Made by a program: the position numbers and the translations under genes. Below the pieces are notes generated by a model. That model saw nothing but the letters and a program-made list of their open reading frames with translations. It was not told where the DNA came from and searched no databases. This document shows positions 22,701-33,941 of a stretch of DNA of 64,000 nt, piece by piece (the stretch's first letter is position 1; every line of letters starts with the position of its first letter). The DNA is from Lactifluus volemus (Eukaryota; Basidiomycota; Agaricomycetes; Russulales; Russulaceae), in contig WTXI01000138.1 in the NCBI GenBank assembly GCA_022376515.1, forward strand, positions 34,639-98,638. The letters are read 5' to 3'.

Positions 22701-24703
22701 TTTCCACTCACGGGCGCAGATGTTGGCGTCGTTGTGGGAAGTGTGGGCAAGGTACTCGCAGATGGTGTCGCAGACGAGGGAGCAGCTGGTGGGTGAGGGT
22801 GATGAACCGCAACAGTTGCATCTGGAACAACAGCTAGGCCCGGAACTTCGGGCAAGCCGGTGTTTACCGTCAGAGCGTCTCCACTGTGCATCTGCATCTG
22901 CATTTGCGCGGGCGTCACGACGGTCTGAGGCATCTTTGGCACGACCGGGCTTTGAAGTGGCGCCTGCACGTCCGGGAAACCGGGTGCTCCGATCACCGTC
23001 GGTCGTTGTCTCATTCCCCCGCCACCAATCCCTACGTTGGGTATCCCGGAAGGCGTCTGGAATGGTACAGCGGCACCCGTCATAGAGGGTTGCGATACTT
23101 GCGGAGGAAATGAAGTTTGACCACCTGCGAGCTGGGCTTGGAAAAGACCGAATCATCGAGACCTTGCGGGAGTTGAGGCATCTGACCACCCAGTGAAGTG
23201 TTACGCGAAGGTACAACATGAGGTGGTCCCATGAGCCCACCGCCAGCGCCACCGATTAGAGAGGGGTTGGGCGAGCCCATAGATTGTGGCATATGCATGA
23301 GTCCGCCTGCGCCAACGTTTCCCGTATTATTCATGTTAAGCCCGGTTAACCCACCCCCACCAATACCACCAAACTGAGGTGAGGGCTGTACATCGAGGCC
23401 ACCTTGTCCCGTAAGTCGTCGCTTTCGACCTGGAGAACCGGGGACTGGCGTGCTCGGGACTTGATTGAACCCTTGTGTTACCGGTACTTGAGACTGCGAC
23501 TGCTGTTGCTGCTGCAACGATGGCTGTTGTTGCTGAAGCTGAAGCTGCTGTTGGGGGAACGGTGAAGCTTGTGGCTGCTGCTGTTGCTGCTGCTGAGGAA
23601 GCGATGACTGAATAGGCGTTGGGGGTTTCGGTGTACTGATAGGTTGGCCCTGCCCTTGACCAAAAAGACTAAATCCGCTAGATGTCCTAGGGCGACTGGG
23701 CGGCCGTTGAATTCCAAGCGGACCGACGCCTCCCAAAGCCGGAGAAGACGGCGCAACTACTGCTTGAGCGCCAGAGTGAAGGGACATTTGAGAATGGGAA
23801 GTCCCTGGGCGCGATGATGGGGGGCGGGGAGGCGGTGGCGGCATCATTTGAAACTGGGCATTTTGTTGCGGGAACTGCTGCCCTTGCGGGGACTGCTGAG
23901 AAAATTGTTGAGGATGTGTGACAGAGGATGTCGACGAGGGCCTGTCGAAAAAGTTCGGGGTGTTATGCATGAGTTGTTGCTGTGCGAGAACACCTTGGAG
24001 GCCGTTTGGTTGGCCTGCATTAAACTGGGACTGATCCTGATGAAAACGCTGTTGCATCGGTTGTTGCATCTGCTGCCGTTGGTCAAACTGTGCTTGTCCC
24101 TGGCTCATTTGTCCCATCTGCCTTTGCTGTTGCAACGCGCGCTGTTGCTGTTCAGAGTGAAAAAAAAAAAGCTTAACGAATGGCACACAAATCAAACAGG
24201 TCGATGCTTACCATCAGCTTGGCCTGCATTTGCCGCGCATCCATTTGCTGAGGATTCATTTGTTGTTGTAACTGAGCCAGTTGCTGTGAGTTAAACCCCA
24301 TGGCGTTTGCGTTCATGCCGCCCATGCCAGTCATTCCCGCATTGGCCATACCACCCATGCCAGCAATGTTGAGCGCGGCTTGGTTAACACCATTCATGCC
24401 TCCGCCCAGGCCTGCCTGCATGGCATTACCACCCTGCATTTGAAGAAGCATGGCCGGGTTGAGTGTATGGCCGAGTTGTTGTTGGGACATGGCAGACGCA
24501 GTGCGGCCATTCATTAACTGCTGAGGGTTCATAGCCAAACCCTGCTGCTGAAACATCTGGGGGTTTATCAGCGCAGGGTTGTTGATGTTCTTCTGAAATT
24601 GCATATTGGATCCCTGCGCTTGGAGAGATTGTAGCATGGCGGGATTGAGAAATTGCTGCTGTCCTCCCTGGGGTTGCGGAAATCCATTGGTATTGACGTT
24701 CAT
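19800..24703 (-). CDS. SNF5: SNF5/SMARCB1-family core subunit of the SWI/SNF remodelling complex, with C-terminal GATA-type finger
   Basis: The start is ATG at 24703, followed by about 500 residues rich in Gln, Met, Pro and Gly (QQQ runs at 23500-23620 and 24050-24160). Then come the SNF5 repeat blocks: EEILVPIRLEFDVEHHRMRE (about 22330-22270), DPVITPQIFAQSLVDDY, LTPNYLSVIIKSIEDQLSDF (about 22130), a second repeat LDIGIGSMKLDDQFEWDIEN (about 21740), AHSIREQVQTYQKSLFLVGH and FTPILCYLSDSEME. A GATA-like finger CSNCGCPEDIAIGRRKGPLG (20775-20715, CX2C-X19-CX2C) is followed by KFWHRHRRPRPV. The C-terminal block is WRVKCLDCPGK then LYIPGDGMSNFEVHLKNRNH. Introns of about 50-60 nt join most blocks. 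Four places (about 22140, 21360, 21133, 20791) each need one extra base, and one near 23140 needs a 38-nt intron or an indel. SNF5 anchors SWI/SNF on chromatin. The gene is probably functional with assembly errors, but decay cannot be excluded. Confidence 0.88.
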
Positions 24704-25300
24704 CGAGATCCGTAGAGCTTAGTCCTCACGGGTGTGGGAAACGCCTAAGGATGAAGGAAAGGGGGGAGGAGGTTAGTAAAGATATGGAAGAGCGATAAGT
24801 CATCGAAGGGGTGGGAGAGAGTGTACCTGGAAGGGAGTCTAGGAGGGGGAGGGAGGGATGTTGAGCACGTGCATGGATGGGAGTTGAATGAAATGGGAAT
24901 GAATACCTAAGATAGACCTCGGGTGTGGAGGAGGGGAGCGGGGGACCCTGATTGGGAAAGGGGATGTATGAGCATATAGAAGGTAAAAATCTTTGAAATG
25001 GAATAGGAGTGGCCGACGGTTCGGGGAGGGCGCACGGACCAGGGGAGGAGGGAGGGAGGGAAAAGGGAAGGGTGGAAAGGATGGACCGGAAGAACCCAAA
25101 AAAGCTTACGTTTCGAATGCAAGGGGGAGAACGGAGGTAAGCTGGCGGTACGTGTGGACGGAGTACTATTTGCGAAGGGGTAACGCTCACTCGGAGAGCC
25201 GAGGCTTGGGTGGGGAGAGGGGACGATCAATGATGATGCGATACGACAAAGACTACTCGGTATCGCTCACTTCTACCCGTGGGGAAAATTGATTCGCTGC
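24704..25300 (-). promoter_or_regulatory. Pyrimidine-rich upstream region and leader of SNF5
   Basis: On the minus strand this region is strongly C/T-rich (CCCTCCTCCC-type runs from 24760 to 25230), a common feature of fungal promoters and 5' leaders. Several short frames exist, none protein-like beyond the base composition. No TATA box is obvious. Confidence 0.4.
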
Positions 25301-26247
25301 CCTGATGTATATTTAAAAAAAAAGAGTATAGTCCTTCTTCCAGAAAATATGTGGTGGCCACAAGAAAGACGTAGCCTTATACTCTGACTCGATGTGTTTG
25401 GGGAGGGGGGGGGCGGGAGCGGGGCGTTCAGCTAGCAAGAGCAACACGGCTCAAGGGGGCGAGTCACAGAGTCAACGTGACGGACTGGTCACGTCACGCT
25501 CCCACCTTCCCGCGACGGGATTGGGTATTATACTAGACACATACAACACTTTTTACATACGGGAAAAAGGGAGGGACGGGACGAGGAGGAGGGGAAGGGA
25601 GAGGGAAAGGGGAAGATAGACGGGCGGGATACATGAACGCGGCTGGCGACGGCTTGAAGCCCACTCCATCCTGTAAGGAGATCTGAGATCGACCCCGGGA
25701 CTGGTCACCCAAATGAAGAACGTCCACTCGCTTTTTCCTCCCTCTCAGCTCACCTGTCACCACCACTCACGATTCCCTTTCTATATCCGTCCGCTTCTAG
25801 CCGCTTCCCTCCAAAACTAATACATACTTTTTGCTCCTTTACGCCACAACCTATTTTCGTAGTAATGACATCTCTCTTTTTTTTAAAATAAAAAATAAAA
25901 ATAATCTACAGAATTGAGAACAGATGATGACGATGCTCATGATTCACCAATTCGGCCTCGGTCTGCTGACCTCCACCCGGCATTACACATATAACATCGC
26001 ACGTCCATCCAGCTGGTCACCGTAATGCACGCATCATCCTGTGGAAATTTCCACATCCCAATTCGACAACACAGGCACCCACGGCGCTTCCCCATGAACG
26101 TTTCTTCTCATATTCCTCCCTGTTTTCTCTAACCTAAGCAAGTCTGATTGACGCGTCCCTACAAGCACAGCATTTAAAGAAAGAGAACTTTGTCCCATCG
26201 ATTATTGTGATGTGACACCACTAATTACCAATTTCACTCTCAGATAT
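25301..26247. other. Intergenic region, low-complexity tracts, no gene
   Basis: Contains a G-rich run near 25400, a purine tract near 25565-25616 and an A/T-rich tract near 25880-25905. No coding or RNA gene was recognised. Confidence 0.5.
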
Positions 26248-26785
26248 CTAGTGCGATGCCCCCGCAAGATGTCCCTCTTTGCTATTCTGCCAAGCGTCTT
26301 TCTTCTTAGCCCAGGCGTAGACACTGTAACCTAGACATGTCATATCCGCTTACGTTGGCAACTGCGATCAGTAACATGTAGCACTGACTCACCAATACCC
26401 ACGGGGATAATCCAGTAGGGCAGCTGAGCAGCCAGACGGCGATAGCCATTGAAAAGCCAGCCGCGGAATAGATGGCTGGTTGCACTCTGGCGGTACGGAG
26501 ACACGGCTGTACGGACCCAAATAAGCCTTTCCACTCAACGCGTGGAAAGAAACGGACACACAATAGGTGACTACACCGCGTTGCTTTGGAGTCCATGATG
26601 ATAATCACCCCACCACACATTCTATTATGCGCATAAGTTTGTTGGGAGAGCTGAGATTCTTGGAACCGAGACTCACATAGACTTTGGCTGTCCACACATG
26701 TCAGCCATGGCGGATAGTCAGCCAAGAAACCCAAAAAAAACTCACGACCAGGCATTTCACTCATGGCGACGGATGTTGCTCTCAT
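26248..26785 (-). CDS. QCR8: Cytochrome b-c1 complex subunit 8 (ubiquinol-cytochrome c reductase)
   Basis: Five exons on the minus strand: 26785-26746, 26687-26677, 26621-26562, 26506-26393 and 26330-26248. The product begins MRATSVAMSEMPGPKVYNVW and continues WGDYHH, PKQRGVVTYSVSPYRQ, LFRGWLFNGYRRLAAQLPYW, then a membrane segment IIPVGIGYSVYAWAKKKDAW and a short tail ending in ASH. This is the conserved layout of QCR8, a small single-span subunit of mitochondrial complex III next to cytochrome b. Exon 2 is only 11 nt. The exons sum to 308 nt, one base short of a frame. The shift lies near 26592 between YHH and PKQRG, inside the most conserved part, so a missing base (GG for GGG) is likely. 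It shares a divergent promoter with the DUF1308-like gene. Confidence 0.85.
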
Positions 26786-26947
26786 ATTGAGAAAAGTGAT
26801 GGCGGTTGTTGAAAGATTTGAAAAAAAAAAAAAATCGCGGTGTTAACGTTGTTCGTTGGCGTTGAAGGTAGGAAACCGAACCGGAGCGCGCGCGTGTCTC
26901 ACGGTGAGCTCGGACCGATTTCGCCTGTCTGCGATAAACATCATCCC
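26786..26947. promoter_or_regulatory. Divergent promoter between QCR8 and the DUF1308-like gene
   Basis: Only 162 bp separate the two start codons, which point away from each other. The interval contains a 14-A run (26820-26833), a common nucleosome-depleting element in fungal promoters, then GC-rich sequence. Co-regulation is possible but not shown. Confidence 0.5.
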
Positions 26948-28924
26948 ATGATGGACATATCAATACACTCCGAGACTATAACTTTTCTTCACAACATGGA
27001 GCTTGTTTACCAGTCTATGTTATCATACCAGCCCGTAACGAGCAGTCCCCCCATCTTAGATTGCTCAGTAGATGCCACTTTCGACAATGACAGTCAGCAT
27101 TTATCTGGTCTACGACCATTTCTCGAGGCAGTCAAGCGAGATATAGATGTCATTAAGCAGGTACCGCTTTATGCCTACTCCGATCAGCCATCTGAGTCAC
27201 TCCCCATATGTGTCCCTCAGTAGTTTCTCGCGCATCCTGACGCCGAGTTCTTGCCGCCACCGACGACGAATGCACCCTACCTGATCGCTGTGTGGAAAGA
27301 AGTGTTATCCTCTCCACCTCCCATACTTGCCATCGGTAAGAGTTTTTGCCAGCGCCCACAAAAGGTGCCCATGTCAAGGGAAAAAAACAACCGCAAAACT
27401 CCGCCAAGTCTACGGGTGTCAAAGTTGACGTTGTCGCCGACAATGGCCATACTTGGATCCGGGTCAACACGTACGTTAATTGTCCTTTGTGCCTTTCCTC
27501 CCGTAATGTCCTAATTTAATTGTAAGTACCAAAAATTCGAAACTGTTGGCAGAATTTCGGGAAATAGATTCATACCTCACCGACTCGGACGACGAGCACG
27601 GAGATATGGCGGGTCCATCACCGGCGCAAACCGAATTCGACAACAGCCTCCTACGCACGGGACGTGCACTCCTCGCAGCGGCACGCGACAACCCAGTCTT
27701 AGGCACTGACACCCGTCCGGAAATCATCCTCTGCCTGACGCGAATAGACCCTGACGCCACAGATCAAGACGGAAATGATCCCAGGATCGCCCTTACAATC
27801 GACCTTTTGCGCGACATGGGACTCTCAATAAAGTTAGGCGAGCGTGGCGCGATCACACAACCCACAGATTCAGCGCCCACCACCTTATCTTCACCCCCGG
27901 TACTTATCCCCACACATCAAATTAACCTCGACCTCTCCATTCTGATTGCCCTTGTCTCTGATCTCACCCATGCCTCACTTCCTGCATCTGCAGACGCTGC
28001 GCACGAGCGCTTCATTCCCACTACAGCGTACGTGGAATGGAAGCGGTCGCGCTTCCGTGCGAAAAGTGGTGGCGGTGGTGATGGCACAAACGCAGGCAGA
28101 GAAGACACTGACGATGCCATAGATTCGAGCCAGCATTCTCGCGCACTCGCAGAGCAGCAGCAACAGGAGATGCAGAAGGGAATGTTGCAAGACATTCACG
28201 AACGGCTACTCGCGTGTTTGGCGGGGCGAATGCAGGCGACCCAAGTCATCCCACCGATGCCACGCCGCACTCTCAGGGTGCGCCTGTTCCCGTCGAATTT
28301 TGGACGACTCCCGAGGCGCGGGACCGTTGCCTGCGGATTGTCTCCAAGATCGGAGGACCCGCCGAGAAACGCCGCGCCGCTGCGCTCTTCTCGACATCAT
28401 CAATAGACGACGACAGGTCTGCCACCGAACAAGAGGTCCTGTACTGGGCAGACTCGCGCTTCCCGCGCGGCTTCCTGCCGCTCCCCCCCATCCGGGTGTT
28501 CTCCACCCCCGAGTCGGAATCACCACCCCCACTGGCAGACGAGGGATTTTTCAACGCGCTCGAGGCGACGTGTCGCGCACTTCTCGTACCACACCCTCAT
28601 GCCTCCCCAGTCGAAGTCGCGGGTGAGGAGCGTGCAGAGGGAGAAATTCAGCGCGTGTCCGTCCTGCGCACTAACTCACGACTCACGACGCATACGGTGC
28701 AGAGCATGCTGTGCGGCGCCGCGCGCGGTTGGACGACGCTCACTGCGAACCGGACCAGCGTCAGGGCGATACTGCGGGAGGTCAAGACGCGCGGATATGG
28801 CGTCGAGACGCGGGGCCGAGGCGCGGGCGCGGCACGGCACGCCGCGCTGTGGATCGTTGATCCGAGGAGCTTGGCGGAGGGCATGCGGTCGGACGTCGAC
28901 ACTATCAATCCAGTTCCGGTTTAA
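26948..28924 (+). CDS. DUF1308 / C7orf25 (UPF0415)-like protein
   Basis: Exons are 26948-27160, 27224-27470 and 27527-28924. The N-terminal part (LRPFLEAVKRDIDVIKQFLA, NAPYLIAVWKEVLSS) is followed by VKVDVVADNGHTWIRVNT and LLAEFREIDSY, the conserved DUF1308 core. The C-terminal half contains the late motif TLTANRTSVRAILREVK. The first intron uses the acceptor CAGTAG to avoid an in-frame stop. Near 27338 one base is missing between AIG and the PAPTKGAHVKG block. Near 28214 the frame changes between ERLLA and VFGGANAGDPSH; either a 32-nt intron or a missing base would repair it. Molecular function of this family is not established; some members have been suggested to be nuclease-like. Family assignment rests on remembered motifs. 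Confidence 0.65.
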
Positions 28925-29531
28925 GCGGCATATTTCATGAGCGAAGTGCAGAGTCGTCGTTAGCGAACCAATAATCTTTTTTTTTTCTCCCGCCCTCTTT
29001 CTGTTGCACCACTTCTGTTAAAAGCTTTTTGAGGGCCGAAGAGAATGTGAAAGTGTGCGTGTGTTGACGGGGTGGAGAAACCCTCCGCCATTCATATTCA
29101 TCGGCCGAAAGCGCCCGCCCCCGCCGTTAAGGGTACCCAAGTGGTGCCAAGTCAAAGCTGACCGCGCTCGGCGCTGTTCGCATAACGTTTTTTTTTTTGA
29201 CACGATCAAATCACGACTGATGTTGTTTCTTTTTTTTTTTTGGCTATGACACAAAGTCAATTGTCTCGGAGTGGCGAATCAGGAAAGATGAACGTGCGGC
29301 TATTTAGTACGTGACAACTAAACTTCCATGGACACATGGGCACCGTGGCAGTGGACGCTGCGAGTTTTAGGGGTTGGCCGGGGATCGGTGCTATTATCTA
29401 CCAAAAAAAAAGAGGGCCGCGAAGCGAACGGCCAATTGAAATTCCAGATGCACATAAACACAAAGTGGTCAAAGTACTGTATTATAGGTGCCAAACAGCA
29501 ACAACAAGGCGAATCGCAAATTTGACGACCC
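28925..29531. other. Intergenic region, no gene
   Basis: T-rich runs occur at 28978-28987, 29189-29198 and 29231-29241, with no protein-like frame. It probably contains the 3' end of the upstream gene and the promoter of the esterase-fold gene. Confidence 0.4.
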
Positions 29532-30503
29532 ATGGACCCACCAGAGTTCCATTTGCAAGAAGCACCGACGTCGACACCTTCCGACGCCGCACGTTCCACC
29601 AGCAGGGTCAAGCCCGCACCCCAATCAACAGCCATCCCTGCGCCGTTCAGCTATTCGCCGAGCGATGACGGAACCGATGAGAATCTCCTCATCCTCCTAC
29701 ACGGTCTTGGTTCGCACTTTGTCCTTTTGTTTTTTTTTTCTGATCTAGTTCAGAGATAACCTTTTGTTTTTTGTTTTGTTTTCTTATTCATTCGTTAACT
29801 TCACATTACCAGGGGACACGCATGTCCCCTTCAGCAAACTGGGGCGTTCTTTCAAACTTCCGCAGACGGCCACGCTGGCTCTGCGGGCACCAGCACCGTG
29901 CGTCTTCATTATAGGGCTGCCCCTCGATATCCATGTAATTCGCGAGCGACAAAAAGGATACCATATATGTACGAACACGGTGCGTTCCAATGGTACCCTT
30001 CCTTCGACCAATTCGGCGACCTCCTCACACGCCCCGATCCAACGACCGCCATCGAGTACATCACCGAGGTGCTCGATCATCTCGTGAACGATTGCGGTTG
30101 GCTCGCACAGCGAATCCATTTATTTGGCTTCGGACAGGGCGGGAGCGTGGCTGCCGAGACCGCACTCAAGTGGTGGCGGCGCCCGCAGCAACAACAACAA
30201 AACCCTGCCGGTGGGTCAGCGCTGCCGCTCGGCTCAGTCGTGACCATCGGCGGTCCACTGCTCTCGTACCCTACTCTTTCGCTTGCGTGCACGACCCCCG
30301 TTCTCGTGTTTCATCGCCCACACCCGAATGAACCATGCTTACCGGGGGATGCCCTTCCGGCGTTTGAAAGAGGCTTTGCCAGGGTCATAGACGTCATGAA
30401 AAACGGAGGCGATATGCCCCGTTCGAGGGATGAGTGGTATCCCATCATGGAACTCTGGAGCGAGCGGCTCGCCCGCCGGCAGGTCGAGGGTTCTATGAAG
30501 TGA
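29532..30503 (+). CDS. Phospholipase/carboxylesterase-family alpha/beta-hydrolase-fold protein lacking the nucleophile serine
   Basis: Exons 29532-29709, 29813-29897 and 29957-30503 give 810 nt (269 aa), exactly in frame. LLILLHGLGDTHVPFSKLG is the oxyanion-strand motif of acyl-protein thioesterase-like proteins. TATLALRAP and AFQWYPSFD follow, then RIHLFGFGQGGS at about residue 147. In active family members the elbow is GFSQGG; here Gly replaces the catalytic Ser. The tail has VLVFHRPHP. Related fungal proteins often have GFAQGG, so loss of the serine looks like a family trait rather than an error. I therefore infer a non-hydrolytic or altered role; cytosolic location is likely since no signal peptide is seen. 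Confidence 0.75.
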
Positions 30504-31039
30504 TGACTGGGAGTTCCTCGATATGATGACATTCATGCGAGGTGTCACCTGCTGCGTGTCAAATTACTTGTGCGCATATGAACAAGTATACATGTCATAT
30601 CAATCCAAGGTGATGGAGACGTTAAGAGTAAGCTCGTAAATATTTGTAGTGTGTAGGATATATGCAGAACCGCGACATGGATACAGCTCGCCGAAAACGC
30701 GGAAAAATCTCGTACCTCTGAAAGCCAGAGTTGGCCTCGGTCCACAAATCACCCGGTGCGCGCAAGACCAGCGGACAGCTAGTTTACGCCTGCGTTAAAG
30801 TCGAACAATGAGTGAGGCAGCGACAAAGTGTCTCCGAGATAATTCAGATGATATCATCGTGTATCACCGTGGTGGTCAATCGGTTTATGGCCGGTTTTTC
30901 TTCTTGTATGGCCCCCGCTTCCATCCTGTCAATTTGACACAGACTCAGTCACTCATCTCTCACTGCATTGATGGGCACCCACGGTTGTTTTCAAGGTTCC
31001 CGCTGTCGAAAAAGTTTGCGCTATCCAAATCACGAAGTG
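30504..31039. other. Intergenic region between converging genes, no gene
   Basis: 3' flanks of the esterase-fold gene and of the minus-strand gene downstream. No coding or RNA feature recognised. Confidence 0.4.
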
Positions 31040-31915
31040 TCACCATCGAGGAAAGTTCTGGGACACTTGCAATGTCGCTTGAATCTGTTCCGAGAGGTTA
31101 ATACAATAACATGAGCAAGCAAAGTCGACAGACCCTGGTGAGAACCATAGATTGCCTCTAAGCGCGATCTTACGTTCCTTAAAGCGCTTGTGGACAGATC
31201 TTGGTAAATTTCTGCTACGAACCTTTAGTCTGGCACTAGACTCACTTGCAGTCGACCAGCCCAGCAGCGCCAACAATGTTGAGAACGCTCTCCCAACCAA
31301 TAGGCTGATGTCGACCCTGTCCGCTCTTATCCGCCAGGGGTCTGTATGACGCCAGCGCAGCGAGGATGCCCTCCAAGTGGGACGAGGAAACGTCTGTCCA
31401 AGTACGCAGAGAGGAGGTGGTAGAAGCGCCTCGACTTGGTCTTCGTGTAGCTCGATAGGGTCGATGACTCTGAATCGTGAAGAGCTGCCTTCGGAAAGGT
31501 TGCTCGAAATCGGGAAATCGGAAAGGAGGACTTGCTTGGCAAGTGAAAGGACCTCATCTTCGAACCTCCACTCGGGGATGTGAATGTCCCCAGCGAGTAG
31601 AGGCCACCGCGTCCAGGTATTCCGCGACGACGTTCCAGAACCATGTCCAGCTGATGGATGGCACTTATCCTCATCAGATAAACCAGAAGCACCTTTATTG
31701 TCCCCACGCGACAGCGTGGAAGCTTGGCGCAATCCCGCTTCTTCCTCATTTACGGGCGAGGCTTGCCATGGTGGTGGTGGGGAATCTAGTCGGGTGAGTT
31801 GGGCCGTGACATCCAGCATGCCTGTCGTACGCAAGACACGAAGCAAGGAAGCATATTCGGATATTTCTGAGTGCAGAGCTGCAGGGACTGTCTTCCGTTT
31901 CTTTTGCTTCCCCAT
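31040..31915 (-). CDS. Unrecognised basic, probably nuclear protein
   Basis: A single open frame of 291 codons starts with MGKQKKRKTV, a likely nuclear localisation signal. It is followed by a helical-looking stretch (LHSEISEYASLLRVLRTTGM), a Ser/Gly/Asp-rich linker, and a conserved-looking block with TRWPLLAGDIHIPEW and FEDEVLSLAKQVLL. The middle contains SLRWRHTDPWRIRADRVD and LLALLGWSTA. The last 40 residues look less protein-like and may be intron read-through, so the true 3' end could lie earlier. I do not recognise the family; an RNA polymerase I/III-associated role is only a guess from the layout. The start is chosen as the first Met with the KKRK motif. Confidence 0.55.
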   Translation of the reverse strand: MGKQKKRKTVPAALHSEISEYASLLRVLRTTGMLDVTAQLTRLDSPPPPWQASPVNEEEAGLRQASTLSRGDNKGASGLSDEDKCHPSAGHGSGTSSRNTWTRWPLLAGDIHIPEWRFEDEVLSLAKQVLLSDFPISSNLSEGSSSRFRVIDPIELHEDQVEALLPPPLCVLGQTFPRPTWRASSLRWRHTDPWRIRADRVDISLLVGRAFSTLLALLGWSTASESSARLKVRSRNLPRSVHKRFKERKIALRGNLWFSPGSVDFACSCYCINLSEQIQATLQVSQNFPRW

Positions 31916-33941
31916 TGCCCCCCAAGCCTCATGCCAACAAAATTTTCACAAATAGCAGTTTAGAAGCAAGTGCAGCGTGTCTTCAAGGTGTGAGAGAACG
32001 GCAGTCCCCGATGCACGTGGACGTGGAAAGTGATTAGTCATGTTCTATACAGCTCCACAAGCCCCAATTATCGGATCCACAACTCATTGTCTCCAAGAAC
32101 TCTCTTCATCAAAGTCATGTATGTGATTTTTTTTTTCTCTGGCCCTTTGACGCACCGTCCTTTAGAATGAGAGAGAAGTGGAAGAAAAAGAGGTCCCGTA
32201 GACTCAGACGTAAACGCCGAAAAATGCGTGCCCGTTCCAGTGTGTTCGCTCCCTGCGCCCGTTTGGAAGCATACTTACCGTGTTGCCCAGAGTAACGACC
32301 GTTGAATGGCCAAGCGCGCGGCTCAAGTCGTCGTTTTTTCCCAGAGGAGGGGGTCTTACACTGGGGCTGCTCGATATTTACCTCTTCCCACCTCCCTTAA
32401 TCCGTCGCTTTGCTGCGTGTCTTCCGTCTAGCGGTAGTACACACACCTCATGCCAAGCCAAGTTGGGGTGGTCAATTGGTCAAAACTCTTGTATCACGTA
32501 CGACAGTACTGCGATGTATCCGTTGTAGTTCATGTTATGTGTGAGAATTCGATGTGGGCCGAAATGTCCTGACTGTTTTTCACTCGTGCATGGGTACGTT
32601 CTAGGCACTGCGATGTGGGACATCGTTCCACGTGCTGAAGTGGATCTGCGTCACATCTCACGCACGGCCGTATCTCTATTCCTGTATTGTATCTTCGGAA
32701 TGAATACATTAGGCGCTGATAAGTTGAGTGGTGGCCCTTTTCTGTTAGCGAGCGGTGGCAATGAAGTCTCTGTGTTTAGCTGCTGATGCGCTGGGGAGTG
32801 GGCACTGAGGGTTATGCATGTTATGGGATAAGTTGTTCGAGCGAGTACTATAATTTCCATGCGAGCATGTGCGACGTACTCTTCGATCGATTTTGGTCTT
32901 GACCATGACCAACCAGATCCGGCGTACGATACATTTTTAACACCAACCTTGAACGTGCTTGAGCTTCCACCGGTAGGCTTCTCTGGTTCTTGGCTGGAGG
33001 TGCCTCAGGCTGGTTGGAACTACCATGTGCAAACTCAATTATCGGTTCTCAGAAGTTTTCGGTGAATTCCTCCGTGCGTGAATGTCCGACACAATGGGAA
33101 CAAAGGCCGGTGACCCTTCCTTGTGACGTTAGTTATCTAAAGAAGACTGCAACCACTCTTGTCAATTATTACTGCATTTTCATGATCACCCTAATCCCCA
33201 CCGAGAGCTCGAGCGTGTCGCCTTGCTTAACTGCAGAATGCTGACTTGGTGTCTGAAACGATTCGACCCTGAACGCGTCGAACTGTAGCTGTTTCCCTAT
33301 GAACCTCTTTGGCTCACTTCTTCATATTGGTGGCCCTCGAGCTCGCAAATAGTTGTGCTTCTCCTGAGGTAATCCGAATGCTGTAAGTTAGGTCGTGCCG
33401 ATCGGCGATGCTCGCCACTGCGGTCCAGTTACTCACCTGCTGGTTCAAACGTCGAGAATTGCCCGACAGCTTGCTATATCGAGAATTTGGCTCTCTGTGT
33501 CACCCTCTCACTTTTGTTAACTGTGCTTCTCTAGCATCGAGGCATTGTTTCCACATGCAGATATTTGAAAGATGCGGGCAGTGACACCCTCCTCCGCTGC
33601 CTGGACCCCGGCTGGTGGCCGGGATGGTATTGCTTTCCAATGATCCATTCCAGTCATGGTCTGTACTGTGATTGTGTGCTGGTCCTGGACTGCCTTCCTT
33701 TCCACTGATTTAGGAAACTCGACCGGTCTATGGTGTTCCCTAATCCAGGAGCCCGAAGGTTGAAAGCCATAAGCTCTTCTCTAGTACCACGTTCCCCGTT
33801 TTCATTTGGCTTCTGGTTAACGCTCGTCGGTCCAGATGCCGTCACCACGATCGTTTAAAACATCGGTTCCCTTCGGGGTGTCTCGCAAATTCCTCACCGA
33901 CCGGTGCAGTATTCCCTCGCCCAAGAATCCACAGTGACTGG
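31916..33941. other. 2-kb intergenic region, no gene recognised
   Basis: Short frames occur but none shows protein-like composition over more than about 80 codons. A T-rich run lies near 32127-32137. The part close to 33940 is the promoter and leader of the S41 protease gene. Confidence 0.4.

Noticed and set aside
22650..23252. Alternative minus-strand frame of 200 codons inside SNF5
   Set aside because: It is a shadow of the SNF5 reading frame and lacks SNF5 motifs; the other frame carries the conserved sequence.
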